Shown here: piece after piece, positions 15,852 through 24,889 of the stretch
Layout: the number at the start of each line of letters is the position of its first letter
Position numbering within the stretch: position 1 is the stretch's first letter
DNA from: Myxococcales bacterium
Lineage (GTDB): Bacteria; Myxococcota_A; Polyangia; Haliangiales; Haliangiaceae
Direction of reading: 5' to 3'
Length of the DNA stretch: 64,000 nucleotides
NCBI GenBank assembly: GCA_028287115.1
Contig: JAQBQF010000307.1
Location: forward strand, 28,939-92,938
Program-made: the position numbers and the translations under genes
The notes under the pieces: model-generated
Seen by the model: the letters and a program-made list of their open reading frames with translations, nothing else
The model's database searches: none
What the model was told of the DNA's origin: nothing

Positions 15852-17207
15852 ATGCCTCGCCGGTTCCGAACGTTGCTCGCGCTGGCGCTCCCGATGGTGG
15901 TCGCCCGCGCCAGCCAGTCGGTGATCACGTTCGCCGATGCGATCCAGGTCCGCGATCTCGGACCCAAGGCGATCGCCGCGACCGCGACCGGCGGGCTCAA
16001 TGTCATGGCGTTCGTCGTGCTCGCGATGGGCACGGTGTTCATCGTCCAGAGCTTCGTCGCCCAGCTCGCCGGGCGCGGCCAGCGCGAACAAACGACCCGG
16101 TTTGCGTGGTACGGGCTCGCGCTCGCATTTGCCGCGGGCGTCGTCGCGATCGTCCTGATTCCGATCGTCGAGCCCTTGCTCTCGTTCACCGGCTATTCGC
16201 CGGGCGTGCGAGATGCGATGGCGCAGTACATGGCGATTCGCCTGCTCTCGGTCGGCGCGATCGTCGGCGCGGAGGCGCTCGGCAACTGGTACGGCGGCCT
16301 CGGCAACACCTGGATGCAGATGATCGCCGGCATCATCACGATGGTCTGCGCGGTGGTTCTCAACTGGGTCCTGATCGGTGGGCACCTCGGCGCACCGGCG
16401 ATGGGCGTCAACGGTACGGCCGTCGCGAGCACGATCGCGAGCTTCATCGGCTTTGGCTTCCTCGCGATCGCGTTCTGGCGGGGCTGGGGCGGGGCACCGA
16501 GGCCGCAGCAGCCACGCGGCCTCACGTGGTCGGAGCTCCGGCGCGTCGTCAGGTTCGGCCTACCGAACGGCCTCAACTGGTTCCTCGAGTTCGCGGCGTT
16601 TCAGATCTTCGTCAACTTCGTGATCGCCGGTCTCGGCGACACGACGGTCGCCGCGTTCAATGTCGTCCTCGCGGTGAACTCGATCGCGTTCATGCCGGCG
16701 TTCGGGCTCGCGTCCGCCGGTGCGATCCTCGCCGCGCAAGCGATCGGCCGTGGCGCGCGCGACGAGGTGTGGCAGGACGTCAGGCTGACGCTCGCTTGCA
16801 CGATCAGCTGGATGGTTGCCGTCGCGTCCGCGTACATGTTCGCGCCGCGGCACGTCCTCGGCTGGTTTGCGCCCGAAGGCGTCGACTCCGCGCAGCTGAT
16901 CGAGGTCGGCAGCTCGATGCTCGTGATCTCCGCGCTATGGCAGGTCTTCGACGCGACGGGCATCACGCTCGCCGAGACCTTGCGCGCCGCCGGTGACACG
17001 TCGTGGCCCGCGAAGGTCCGGATCCTGATCGCGTGGTTCGTGTTCACGCCGGCGGCCTACGTGGTCGTCAACCTGTCACACGGAGGTGCGGTCGGCGCGA
17101 TGCTCTGCCTCGTCGGCTACCTCGCGCTCGTGGCCCTCGCACTCGGCTTGCGCTTCCGTTCCGGTGCGTGGCGCAGCATCGAGCTGATCGAGCCGCAGCT
17201 CGTGTGA
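15852..17207 (+). CDS. MATE family efflux transporter
   Basis: 451 residues with twelve hydrophobic segments and the two-bundle symmetry of MATE/NorM proteins: an N-terminal LALPMVVARASQSVITFADAIQVRDLG followed by the second half starting near residue 225 (RFGLPNGLNWFLEFAAFQIFVNFVIAGLG). It should export cationic drugs or metabolites using Na+ or H+. It diverges from the polymerase gene and converges on the FadL gene, with a weak inverted repeat between the two stops. Confidence 0.9.
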   Translation: MPRRFRTLLALALPMVVARASQSVITFADAIQVRDLGPKAIAATATGGLNVMAFVVLAMGTVFIVQSFVAQLAGRGQREQTTRFAWYGLALAFAAGVVAIVLIPIVEPLLSFTGYSPGVRDAMAQYMAIRLLSVGAIVGAEALGNWYGGLGNTWMQMIAGIITMVCAVVLNWVLIGGHLGAPAMGVNGTAVASTIASFIGFGFLAIAFWRGWGGAPRPQQPRGLTWSELRRVVRFGLPNGLNWFLEFAAFQIFVNFVIAGLGDTTVAAFNVVLAVNSIAFMPAFGLASAGAILAAQAIGRGARDEVWQDVRLTLACTISWMVAVASAYMFAPRHVLGWFAPEGVDSAQLIEVGSSMLVISALWQVFDATGITLAETLRAAGDTSWPAKVRILIAWFVFTPAAYVVVNLSHGGAVGAMLCLVGYLALVALALGLRFRSGAWRSIELIEPQLV

Positions 17208-17214
17208 TCCTCGA

Positions 17215-17248
17215 CGTTGACCTGACCTACGTCGAGCCAACGTCAACG
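17215..17248. terminator. Possible terminator hairpin between the MATE and FadL genes
   Basis: CGTTGAC (17215-17221) and GTCAACG (17242-17248) are perfect 7-base arms with a 20-base loop, between two convergent stops. There is no strong T-run, so it is only a plausible bidirectional terminator. Confidence 0.35.
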
Positions 17249-17255
17249 CTTCGTT

Positions 17256-18500
17256 CTACTTGCCGATGCGGCCGCTGAGCGTCAGCGACCCGACGAACGC
17301 GGACACGTCGTACGTGCCTTTGTTCACCGGCATCAGCGGCGTGTCGGACGTCTTGCGGCTGCCCGGAAGGACCCACAAGAGGCCGAGGTGAATGCTGTAG
17401 TTGCCGAAGCCGAAGCTGCCACCGAGCGTCAGGTCGTGACGGTCGACGTCCGGGAGATCCGGTCCGAGGTGCTCGGCCGGGACCGGCGTCGGGTCATAGA
17501 TGTAGCCGGCGCGAACGGCGAGGTTCAGGCGCGGCAGGCGGTACTCGGCGCCGATCCGGAACGTGGTCTTGTCCTCGTAGTTGCGGATCTGGCTGATCGT
17601 CATCGTGCCCGTGCCCATCGTGGCCGGCACGTCGATGTTGAGCGACTTGAACTTCGACCAGTTGGTCCAGATCACGTTCGCTTCGATCTCGAGCACCTCG
17701 GTCGGACGAACGGCGACGCCACCAGAGATCGATTGAGGGAGCGTGACCGATGTCTTGACCGGACCGTCGGGCGGCAATTGACTGCGAAATGGCGCCGGCG
17801 CGTTGAAGTCGCCCGTGCCGTCGAACTCTTCCTTCACATCGCTCCGCCACATCGCGCCAAGTGACAGCTGCCGGATCGAGTGCGGCTGATACATCACGCC
17901 GATGCGTCCACCGATGCCGAGCGCGGTGCCGCCGAGCTTGGCGTTGCCGCGTTCGGTGCCGAAGAACACGTCCTGCTCGAGCTCGACGGTCGCCGGCACG
18001 ATGTCGAAACCACCACCGGCGCTGAGCCCCGGTACCACGCTGCCGAGGTTCACACCGAAAGCCGGCGTGATGAAGAACGTGTGGAGCGCTTCTTTGTGGA
18101 TCTGATCGGTCTGCGGCGAGTTATCGGGCCACGACACCGCGAGCCCGAACGGCGTGTAAAAGCCAACGCCGACCGAGATCATGCTGGTGATCCGCGAGGT
18201 GATGAAGATGTGCGGGATGACCTGCGTGCTCGTGTTCGACTCGGTCTTCACACCACTTGCGTCGGTGAACGAAGCGTTCGGCGTGACCAGCGAGCCACCG
18301 ATCTGGAACTGCGTGCCTTCACCGACGGCGATCCCGCCGACGTTGTAATAGATCGAGGACGGATCGACATCGGTCGCGGTCGAGGCGTTGCCGCGGCCGA
18401 CGGCCTTCGCGTCGAACTCGTTGAGGAGGAAGCCGTTCGCGTGTGCGACGCCGCCTGCGGTGCCGAGGCCCGCGGCGACGAGAATTGACAGTTTGTTCAT
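17256..18500 (-). CDS. FadL/TodX-type outer-membrane hydrophobic-compound transporter
   Basis: 414 residues. The signal peptide (LSILVAAGLGTAGGVAHA) leads straight into the FadL-family N-terminus NGFLLNEFDAKAVGRGNASTA and the DPSSIYYNVGGIA turn, followed by the VGVGFYTPFGLAVSWPDN segment typical of long-chain fatty-acid transporters. The remainder is amphipathic beta-strands ending in GSLTLSGRIGK. It should take fatty acids or other hydrophobic molecules across the outer membrane by lateral diffusion. It lies 12 bases after a VolA-like lipase lipoprotein gene, so the pair probably hydrolyses lipids at the surface and imports the released acids. Confidence 0.9.
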   Translation of the reverse strand: MNKLSILVAAGLGTAGGVAHANGFLLNEFDAKAVGRGNASTATDVDPSSIYYNVGGIAVGEGTQFQIGGSLVTPNASFTDASGVKTESNTSTQVIPHIFITSRITSMISVGVGFYTPFGLAVSWPDNSPQTDQIHKEALHTFFITPAFGVNLGSVVPGLSAGGGFDIVPATVELEQDVFFGTERGNAKLGGTALGIGGRIGVMYQPHSIRQLSLGAMWRSDVKEEFDGTGDFNAPAPFRSQLPPDGPVKTSVTLPQSISGGVAVRPTEVLEIEANVIWTNWSKFKSLNIDVPATMGTGTMTISQIRNYEDKTTFRIGAEYRLPRLNLAVRAGYIYDPTPVPAEHLGPDLPDVDRHDLTLGGSFGFGNYSIHLGLLWVLPGSRKTSDTPLMPVNKGTYDVSAFVGSLTLSGRIGK

Positions 18501-18512
18501 ATGGATCTCGGT

Positions 18513-20780
18513 CTACTTGTTCGCGAACAGGAAGGTGATGGCGTCGGTCTGGAGCTGCTGCGTGCCGAGTGCGCCGGCGCCGGGTGAGCCCTTGGTCGAA
18601 GGCCTCAGCAGCGAAGCGTGCTCGTACGCGTTTCCGGGGAACATCCCGCTCGCGGAAACATCCTTGTACTGCAGCCAATGATTCATCAGCGGCATCGTCC
18701 CGATCGCCGGCGACACCGCGGCACCGGTGCCCGGGTTCATTCGTGCGGCGGCCGGCGTCAAGCCGACGAGCTTGCCTTCGTTCTCGGTCGCGACGTTCGG
18801 CACGACCTGATCGCCGACGACCTCTTGGATCAAGATCCGGCGCGCCGCGAGCTTCGGCGTGAAGTTCGCGGGGTCCGCGGGATCGATGACCCAGCGCAAC
18901 GCGCCCCTGAACTGCTGGTAACCGGGCTGCATCTGCCAGGCCTGCGTCGCGCACGTGCCTGTCGGCGCCGTGTCCGAGCCGTTCCACTTGGTACCGGTGA
19001 GCACGCCGGCGTCGATCAGCGCATCGACCAGCGGGCAGCGAATCTCGAGGGTCTCGCTGTTCTCGAGGATGTCGGCCCAACCCACACCGGGGACATTGAG
19101 CACGCCCGCTTTGAGGTCGGGCGCCGTCGCGTTGATCATCGATCCGAGGATGCCGCCGAGCGAGATGCCGGCGTACTCGATCTTCGCTGGGTTGACAGCG
19201 AGCGCGCCGCAGCCGAGCGGCGTTGGAGTCGCACCGCACCCGACGAGCGCTTTCACGAGCCGCTGGACGTCGAGGACGGACTGCCGGAAGTTATCGCGCG
19301 TGCCGCCGAGGTCGGTCGACAGGAACGGTGCGTAGCACTGCGGATGCGCGCTCGGCTCGGGAGGAACGTTGGCGGCTGGATCTGCGCACCCGATCGCTGC
19401 GTTGTTCGACGTCCGCACGGCGCGATCTCCGTGATCGACGAAGTCGATCGCGACGGATGCGAAACCGAATGTCGCGAGCTGCGGCGCGAACACGAACAAG
19501 CTCTCCTTGCGGCTGCCGAGGCCGTGGCCGAACACGACGACGGGCCAGCCGCCCGCCGGTGCGGTGCCGGCCGGGATGAAGGCGACGGTCTTGATGATCC
19601 CGCCATTGATCCCACCACCCTGGCTCGAGGGATGAACCGGATCATCCCACGCACCGGGGATGTCCTTGACACCGGAGAAGGCGTTTTGCTGCAGCACCTG
19701 AAAGCTCGGCGCGCCGAGACCGGCCCCGAGCACGTCGCCGACGGCGTTGCAGTTGAGCTGGTTACACAGCGCCGTCGCGGCCGCTTGGTCCGCGGCGATG
19801 CCGAGCTGGACGTAGACGGCTTCGATGAAGCTGCGGGTGTTGCCGCCGACCACGACCGAGGACGTCGCGAGGAACGGATTGGGCGGCTCCATCGAGGCCG
19901 GGCTGTTAGCGACCGCAGGATCGAGAGGATCGGTCGTGGTCTGCGTGTTGAAGTCCCACGCGAGCAGGACGTCGGTTCGAGCGGGATGACCCGAGGTCGC
20001 GTCGAGGAACGCCAGCGCTTTCGCGTGCGCCTTCCACAGCAGATCGAGGCCGGCGAGCTCCTGAAGATCAGGCACGCCGTTGTTGTTCGCGTCGCCGTTC
20101 GGATCGAGCGGCGTCGATTCCGAGACGAGGTTGCCCGATGCATCGAACACGACCGGATCGACGGGTTGGCGGACGAGCGCCCACGTCGCCGATGGATCGA
20201 AGTCCTTGCCATCGGCGGTCTTGATGCCTTTGAGGATCGCGACCGTGTAGGTGCTCTTCTCGTCGAGCGGAAGCGGCGTGCCGTCGGCCCGGATCGGGAC
20301 GATCGTCACCGCGTCGATCATCGACGGCGTCGTCTGGGTGCACGCGGCATCGAAGCGGAACGTGACGCCGAGCTTCGATGCGACCAGAATCGGCTGCTCG
20401 ACTGCAGGATCGTTCGCGACGCCGGCCTTCGCGCGCTGAAATAGCAGGACGTGGTCCGTCAGCGTCGCGGGATCGACGGCGGCCGTGAACGTCGCCTGGA
20501 TGCCGACCTCGTACGTGCCGAAGCCGTCGAGCTTGTTGAGCACCCCCGTTCGCAGCGCGGTCTGCGCGGGACTCTCGTTGCACTGCTTCGGGAGGTTGAC
20601 CTTGCCCGTCATCGGATCGAGGACGAGGTTGTTCGGGAATGGAATGACCGAGCTCGCCGGGTCGAACTCGACCGTCGGGCCAACCACGATCTGGCCGGGA
20701 CCCTCGCCAGGGTCGGTCTTGACGTCGGGACAGCCGCTCGCGAAGATCGCGAGGGCACAGGCTAACGTTATCTTACGCAT
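18513..20780 (-). CDS. VolA-like surface lipase lipoprotein
   Basis: 755 residues from ATG 20780, chosen because it opens the lipoprotein signal ITLACALAIFASGC (Cys17). The N-terminal half (VEFDPASSVIPFPNNLVLDP...) resembles the N-terminal domain of bacterial virulence-factor lipases. The C-terminal half is an alpha/beta hydrolase with an oxyanion segment VVFGHGLGSRKES and nucleophile elbow YAGISLGGILG (Ser near residue 540). VolA of Vibrio cholerae is a surface lysophospholipase A lipoprotein encoded beside fadL; the same order is found here, with the FadL gene 12 bases downstream. Substrate not proven. A DPNGDANNNGVPD calcium-type loop is also present. Confidence 0.85.
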   Translation of the reverse strand: MRKITLACALAIFASGCPDVKTDPGEGPGQIVVGPTVEFDPASSVIPFPNNLVLDPMTGKVNLPKQCNESPAQTALRTGVLNKLDGFGTYEVGIQATFTAAVDPATLTDHVLLFQRAKAGVANDPAVEQPILVASKLGVTFRFDAACTQTTPSMIDAVTIVPIRADGTPLPLDEKSTYTVAILKGIKTADGKDFDPSATWALVRQPVDPVVFDASGNLVSESTPLDPNGDANNNGVPDLQELAGLDLLWKAHAKALAFLDATSGHPARTDVLLAWDFNTQTTTDPLDPAVANSPASMEPPNPFLATSSVVVGGNTRSFIEAVYVQLGIAADQAAATALCNQLNCNAVGDVLGAGLGAPSFQVLQQNAFSGVKDIPGAWDDPVHPSSQGGGINGGIIKTVAFIPAGTAPAGGWPVVVFGHGLGSRKESLFVFAPQLATFGFASVAIDFVDHGDRAVRTSNNAAIGCADPAANVPPEPSAHPQCYAPFLSTDLGGTRDNFRQSVLDVQRLVKALVGCGATPTPLGCGALAVNPAKIEYAGISLGGILGSMINATAPDLKAGVLNVPGVGWADILENSETLEIRCPLVDALIDAGVLTGTKWNGSDTAPTGTCATQAWQMQPGYQQFRGALRWVIDPADPANFTPKLAARRILIQEVVGDQVVPNVATENEGKLVGLTPAAARMNPGTGAAVSPAIGTMPLMNHWLQYKDVSASGMFPGNAYEHASLLRPSTKGSPGAGALGTQQLQTDAITFLFANK

Positions 20781-20921
20781 GAGTTGCCCGAGTATAGGCA
20801 CGCTCGTGTGAGGCGCGCGAGGTCCGCCGAGTGCAACACAGTCGTGCGTGCGGCCGATCGTAGGCGCGCCCACGCCGGTTACGCCGGCCGGCTCAGCGCA
20901 CAAGTCCCGTCGTGTGGGACA

Positions 20922-21863
20922 TCACGCGTGCGCCGGTCGTCCGGGCATCCGCGGTGGCTTTTTCTCGTCGGCAGCCGCCTTGCCGGTCGCGGGCTCGATC
21001 GCGTGCTCTTGCGAGTCGGCAAGCCTCGCGGCGGCCGGATGGTTGCGCGCGCGCAGATCCGCGAGCACGTCGTTGACCTCGGCGCCGAACAGCAGCGCCA
21101 CGTTCGAGAGCCACAACCACGTCAAGAAGATGATCGCGCCACCGAGGGTGCCGTACGTCGCTTCGAAGCTGTTGAAGTGGGCGAGGTAGAGGCTGAACCC
21201 ATACGAGATGCCGAGCCACAACAGCACGCCGCTGACCGCACCCGGCGTGAAGATCCGGAACGGCGCATCGGTGTTCGGCAAAAATCTGTAGACGAGCGCC
21301 CACACGAGCATGACGAGCAGGCCTGCACCGACCCATCGGCCGATACTCCAGGCTGCGTCGAACGCGGCGCCGAGCCCGAACCGGTCCATCATCCAGTGGC
21401 CGACCGCGGGTCCGACGACGAGCAGGCCGAGCGCGAGCACGACGAGGATCGCGACGCCGATCGTCATCGCGATCGCGATCAGCTGGCGGCGGATCCACGA
21501 GCGCGTTTCTTTCTTGTGATAGATCGAGTTGAGCGCCGTCATCAGCGATGTCGCGCCACGCGACGCGCCCCACAGGGCGAGCACGGCGCCGGCGATCGCG
21601 AACCCGGCATTCGAGGCCTTGATCAACGCATCCACGCGCGCGGTCAGGACGTCACGCACACTGGGCGGCAGCGTCTCACCGGCCATCGCGACGCCCTGTC
21701 GCACGGTGTCTCCAGAGATCACGAGCAGGCTCAACGACAGCACGAACACGAGCATCGGAAACAACGCCATCATCGCGTAGTACGCCAACATCGCACCGAC
21801 GTCGGTGACGTTGTCGGCGAGCAGTCCGGTGCCGAGCTTCTTGAAGAACTGCTTCACCTGCAT
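20922..21863 (-). CDS. YihY/BrkB family inner-membrane protein
   Basis: 313 residues with six TM helices and the YihY signature: GAMLAYYAMMALFPMLVFVLSL at the start, LWGASRGATSLMTALNSIYHKKE in the middle, and the late GGAIIFLTWLWLSNVALLFGAEVN. The last ~45 residues are a basic Ala/Pro-rich cytoplasmic tail. The family was once annotated as RNase BN but has no nuclease motif; its function is unsettled. It sits between the VolA-like gene and tRNA-Arg, on the same strand as both. Confidence 0.92.
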   Translation of the reverse strand: MQVKQFFKKLGTGLLADNVTDVGAMLAYYAMMALFPMLVFVLSLSLLVISGDTVRQGVAMAGETLPPSVRDVLTARVDALIKASNAGFAIAGAVLALWGASRGATSLMTALNSIYHKKETRSWIRRQLIAIAMTIGVAILVVLALGLLVVGPAVGHWMMDRFGLGAAFDAAWSIGRWVGAGLLVMLVWALVYRFLPNTDAPFRIFTPGAVSGVLLWLGISYGFSLYLAHFNSFEATYGTLGGAIIFLTWLWLSNVALLFGAEVNDVLADLRARNHPAAARLADSQEHAIEPATGKAAADEKKPPRMPGRPAHA

Positions 21864-21901
21864 GCGCAGATGAAATTGCAGTGGTTATGCCAGCGAACGC
21901 G

Positions 21902-21975
21902 CGCGCCCAGCAGGACTCGAACCTGCCCACTCTCGCTTAGAAGGCGAGTGCTCTATCCATCTGAGCTATGGGCGC
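21902..21975 (-). tRNA. tRNA-Arg (anticodon UCU)
   Basis: Read on the complement it folds as a full cloverleaf: acceptor GCGCCCA/TGGGCGC, D-arm AGCTC...GAGC, anticodon stem CTCGC/GCGAG with loop CTTCTAA (anticodon TCT), and T-arm GCAGG-TTCGAGT-CCTGC. The discriminator base is G and no CCA is encoded. It decodes the AGA/AGG arginine codons, which should be rare in this GC-rich genome. Confidence 0.96.
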
Positions 21976-22171
21976 CGACGGAAAATCTCTGAACTCACCC
22001 ACTTTGCCCCACGACGGCGCGAACCGCAAAGCCGCCAAACTATATCGTCGACCGAGTAACGGGTGAGCAGAAGTAAACCGCCAAGATGGCCGAGATCCGC
22101 TCCCTCGGAGCGCTGACGCTGTTGCCTTGGGGGTTTCGGGTTCTGACGCCAGGCGTGTTAGGTTCCGCGCG

Positions 22172-22882
22172 ATGCGCTCGATGATCGCGATCTTGGTTGG
22201 AACTGGGTTGGCTCTGTCTGCATGCGGCAAAGGCGGCGAGAACGCCGGTGCCGAGGAGGTCCGCAAGCAAGCCGAGGCGGAGCAGAAGGCGAAGGAGGCC
22301 AGCGGAGGCGTGGCGAAGAAGATCACGCCACCGGTGCCCGGCCGCGCAACATTGCCGTGCGATCAAGTCATCAATGCCGAGCTGTTCACGCAGGCACTCG
22401 GCGAGCCAACGCCGGTGACCGTCGAGACGAAGAAGGACCCCGACGCCGCGGCGTCGTGTTCGATCATGCGCGGCGGCAAGCGGCCGAACGAAGCCGAGCA
22501 GAAGGCGCTGCTCAAGAAGAACGGCCGGCTCGGCGTGATGAACGGCGACGAGATCTGCAACGTCTCGACGTTCTGCTGGACGATCGAAGACGCCGATCGG
22601 TTTCGACGCAAGTGCGCCGACGACAAAGAGAAGGACGACGACACGCAGGGCTTCTACTCGTGCGTGCTGATCGTCGCGACCGGCGCCGATGACGTGAAGC
22701 GGTTCCGGTTCTACGACGACGACACGAAGTGCATCATTCAGGTCCGTGGCGGACCGAGCAACGTCGACAACGATCTGATCGGCAAGTGCGCGAAGGCCGC
22801 GCACGATCTGATCGGTCCGGCGCAGATCGCGGTCAAGCCCGCGGGCTCTGCACCCGCGGCGCCGGCCGGCTCCGGCTCGTGA
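22172..22882 (+). CDS. Predicted lipoprotein of unknown function
   Basis: 236 residues from ATG 22172, chosen because it opens the lipoprotein signal SMIAILVGTGLALSACG (Cys17). The mature part begins with a charged helical stretch (GAEEVRKQAEAEQKAKEASG) and continues as a domain with several Cys (CDQVINAELFTQALGEP, CSIMRGG, EICNVSTFCW, FYSCVLIVATG, KCIIQVRGG). That pattern resembles periplasmic DUF3558-like lipoprotein domains, but the match is weak. The C-terminus is Ala/Pro/Gly-rich. No operon partner; it converges on the small secreted protein gene at 23020. Confidence 0.72.
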   Translation: MRSMIAILVGTGLALSACGKGGENAGAEEVRKQAEAEQKAKEASGGVAKKITPPVPGRATLPCDQVINAELFTQALGEPTPVTVETKKDPDAAASCSIMRGGKRPNEAEQKALLKKNGRLGVMNGDEICNVSTFCWTIEDADRFRRKCADDKEKDDDTQGFYSCVLIVATGADDVKRFRFYDDDTKCIIQVRGGPSNVDNDLIGKCAKAAHDLIGPAQIAVKPAGSAPAAPAGSGS

Positions 22883-23019
22883 CCGCACGCGGTGTGATCG
22901 CCGCGCTGCTAGATCTGACGTTGACGTTGACCTGAGCTCGGACCTGAACGCCCCACGTCGACGTGGACCCGACCCCACCCAAACTGCGCGCGGCTCTCTC
23001 TCGTGATCGCCGGCCGTTA
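22883..23019. terminator. Convergent intergenic region with palindrome CCACGTCGACGTGG
   Basis: Between two facing stops. A 14-bp perfect palindrome CCACGTCGACGTGG lies at 22953-22966, and the repeat GACGTTGACGTTGACCTGA just before it shares the 13-mer GACGTTGACCTGA with the other convergent spacer at 17213. It probably serves as a bidirectional terminator. No gene is seen. Confidence 0.35.
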
Positions 23020-23373
23020 CTAACTCTTCGAGATCGTGAAGCCCGTGACGCAGCGGTACTGCTTGTCTTTGTAGTCCGTGATCACGAACTCGAGCTTGAC
23101 CTGATACTCCGAGCGAAACGCCGCGAACAGGAGCTGGATGCTCGTGTCGCCGAGCTCGCGGCCCTTGCACTGCAGCCCGCCCCACCGGTAGTTGGTGCTC
23201 GCCTTGTCGACGTCGAGCCAGACCGCGCCGTGGAACAGCTTGTAACTGCCGTCGCCGGGCTCGAGCACCATGAGCTGCGCGACCGAGGTGGTGGTCGTCG
23301 TATCGGCGCGAGCCGCCGGAGACAACGCCGAGATCAGGCCGAGGCAGGCGAGTAGACAAAGGAGCGGACGCAT
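23020..23373 (-). CDS. Small secreted protein of unknown function
   Basis: 117 residues with a clear signal peptide (LLCLLACLGLISALSPAARA) and a compact mature domain of alternating beta-type segments (AQLMVLEPGDGSYKLFHGAVWLDV and EYQVKLEFVITDYKDKQYRC) containing two Cys. I do not recognise it. It starts 13 bases after the second metzincin-like gene on the same strand and is probably the last gene of that operon. Confidence 0.68.
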   Translation of the reverse strand: MRPLLCLLACLGLISALSPAARADTTTTTSVAQLMVLEPGDGSYKLFHGAVWLDVDKASTNYRWGGLQCKGRELGDTSIQLLFAAFRSEYQVKLEFVITDYKDKQYRCVTGFTISKS

Positions 23374-23386
23374 CCGCCTCCTTATA

Positions 23387-24889
23387 CTACTTGCGGCGGC
23401 GCCTGATCAGCAGGCCGACCACGAGGACAGACAGCACCGCGTGCACCCAGACGGCTTCGCTAGGACGCGAAACGCTACAGCAGCCGGCCGTCGCAGCCGC
23501 CGCCGGGAGGCAGATCCCGTTCGTCCCGTCGGTCATGATGCAGTCGAAGCCCATCGGGCACGTGTCGGCGACACCCGCCAGGCACGCCTGCGTGCAGATC
23601 TGCGTGTCCACGGTGCCCTGACAGATGCCGCTCGTACAGAACTGCGGATACGTGCACGCGTCGCCGAGCATCCCGGTCGGCGGATCCCAGAAGCACTTGC
23701 CGGCGTCGCACTTCTGTCCCGTCGCGCAATCGGTCGCGGCGGTCACACACGGCGCGCCCTTGGTGACAGTCACCGGCGCGGTCTCGGTCTTGATCAGCAG
23801 ATCGTCGTACGCTTTGACGACGATATCGATCACACCGTTGGGCACCGTCGCCGGCAGCACCAGCGCGTAGCTCGAAGGATCCGGCTGACCGCTCGGGCCG
23901 AACGCCGCACCGTCGCGCGTCAGCCACAGATAATTGTTGAGCCAGAGCTCGACCTTCTCGACGCCGCGTTGCGCGCCCGCGGTGACGACCACACTCGAGC
24001 CGTTCGCGATCGCCGCGCCCGATGCGGGGCTGACGACCTCGACATGCGGAGGTCTCGTGATCGGCGTACCGGGACCGAGTGCATCGAGGAGCTTGAGGTG
24101 CGAGTTCTGAGTGCCTCCGCAGTTGCACGCCCGAGGCGCAAATTCGCCGCAACGTGCCGGTTCGTTGCGGAAGAACTTCTGGCCGCCGCAGTCTCCTCGA
24201 TACGACATCGGATCCTTGCAGGCCGAGGTGAAGTCGAGGAACTCGTACTCGTGGTTGAGTCCGTACGAGTGCGCGGTCTCCTGCGCGGCGATCGCACAGA
24301 TCGTGAGCACGCGGCCACCGTTCAGGACGCCGTTCGCGAACGAGAACGAGATCACGTTGTTCTGACTGCTGCAGTCGGAAGGCACGGTCGCGATCCCGCC
24401 GACCTGATTGTTCGAGTAGCCGATGTCCATCGCGCGGCCCGCGATGATCGCCTCGTTGTACGTGACGCCGTTCGGCTTCTGATCCGTGATGGTCACGGCG
24501 TACGGCGAGTACACCTCCTGCATGCACTTCACGATCGCGTTCCATTCGGCATCCGCGGCGCTGCCGGTCGAGACGCCGTCGGCCGCGACGAACTCCCTCA
24601 CCGTGTAGTCCGCCGGTAACGTGTTCATGCAGAAGCACCCGCCACCGCCGCACGTCGCACCGCCGTTGCACGGCAGCGAAGACGTGTGCGAGGTCGCCTC
24701 GTTGACGCCGCCGGTACCGTGGATGGTGCAGCCGCCGGTGCAGCGGTTGAGATACAGCACGGACGCGGCCACGCCGCTCGGAGTCGGCGCTTGCCCGACC
24801 AACACGGCGCCTTGCGTGGAATCCGCGGACGCGACGCTCGATGCAGCCGCGATCAACATCCACGTCGCGACGTGGATCAGCGACTTCAT
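23387..24889 (-). CDS. MYXO-CTERM metzincin-like protein, second tandem copy
   Basis: 500 residues from ATG 24889, which shares one base with the stop of its upstream paralogue (TGATG). Signal peptide (LIHVATWMLIAAASSVASA), then the shared block YLNRCTGGCTIHGTGGVN, a metalloprotease-like core with QETAHSYGLNH and the Met-turn CKDPMSY, an Ig/FN-like beta domain (PPHVEVVSPASGAAIANGSS), a Cys-rich segment (CATGQKCDAGKCFWDPP), and a tail GCCSV + TM + RRRRK, the pattern removed by myxosortase. The first zinc ligand of the metzincin motif HExxHxxGxxH is Gln here, so activity is uncertain. The CTGGCTIHG block is shared with the paralogue. Confidence 0.88.
   Translation of the reverse strand: MKSLIHVATWMLIAAASSVASADSTQGAVLVGQAPTPSGVAASVLYLNRCTGGCTIHGTGGVNEATSHTSSLPCNGGATCGGGGCFCMNTLPADYTVREFVAADGVSTGSAADAEWNAIVKCMQEVYSPYAVTITDQKPNGVTYNEAIIAGRAMDIGYSNNQVGGIATVPSDCSSQNNVISFSFANGVLNGGRVLTICAIAAQETAHSYGLNHEYEFLDFTSACKDPMSYRGDCGGQKFFRNEPARCGEFAPRACNCGGTQNSHLKLLDALGPGTPITRPPHVEVVSPASGAAIANGSSVVVTAGAQRGVEKVELWLNNYLWLTRDGAAFGPSGQPDPSSYALVLPATVPNGVIDIVVKAYDDLLIKTETAPVTVTKGAPCVTAATDCATGQKCDAGKCFWDPPTGMLGDACTYPQFCTSGICQGTVDTQICTQACLAGVADTCPMGFDCIMTDGTNGICLPAAAATAGCCSVSRPSEAVWVHAVLSVLVVGLLIRRRRK

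Noticed and set aside
20922..21863. Ribonuclease BN
   Set aside because: The YihY family was named so by error; no nuclease motif is present.
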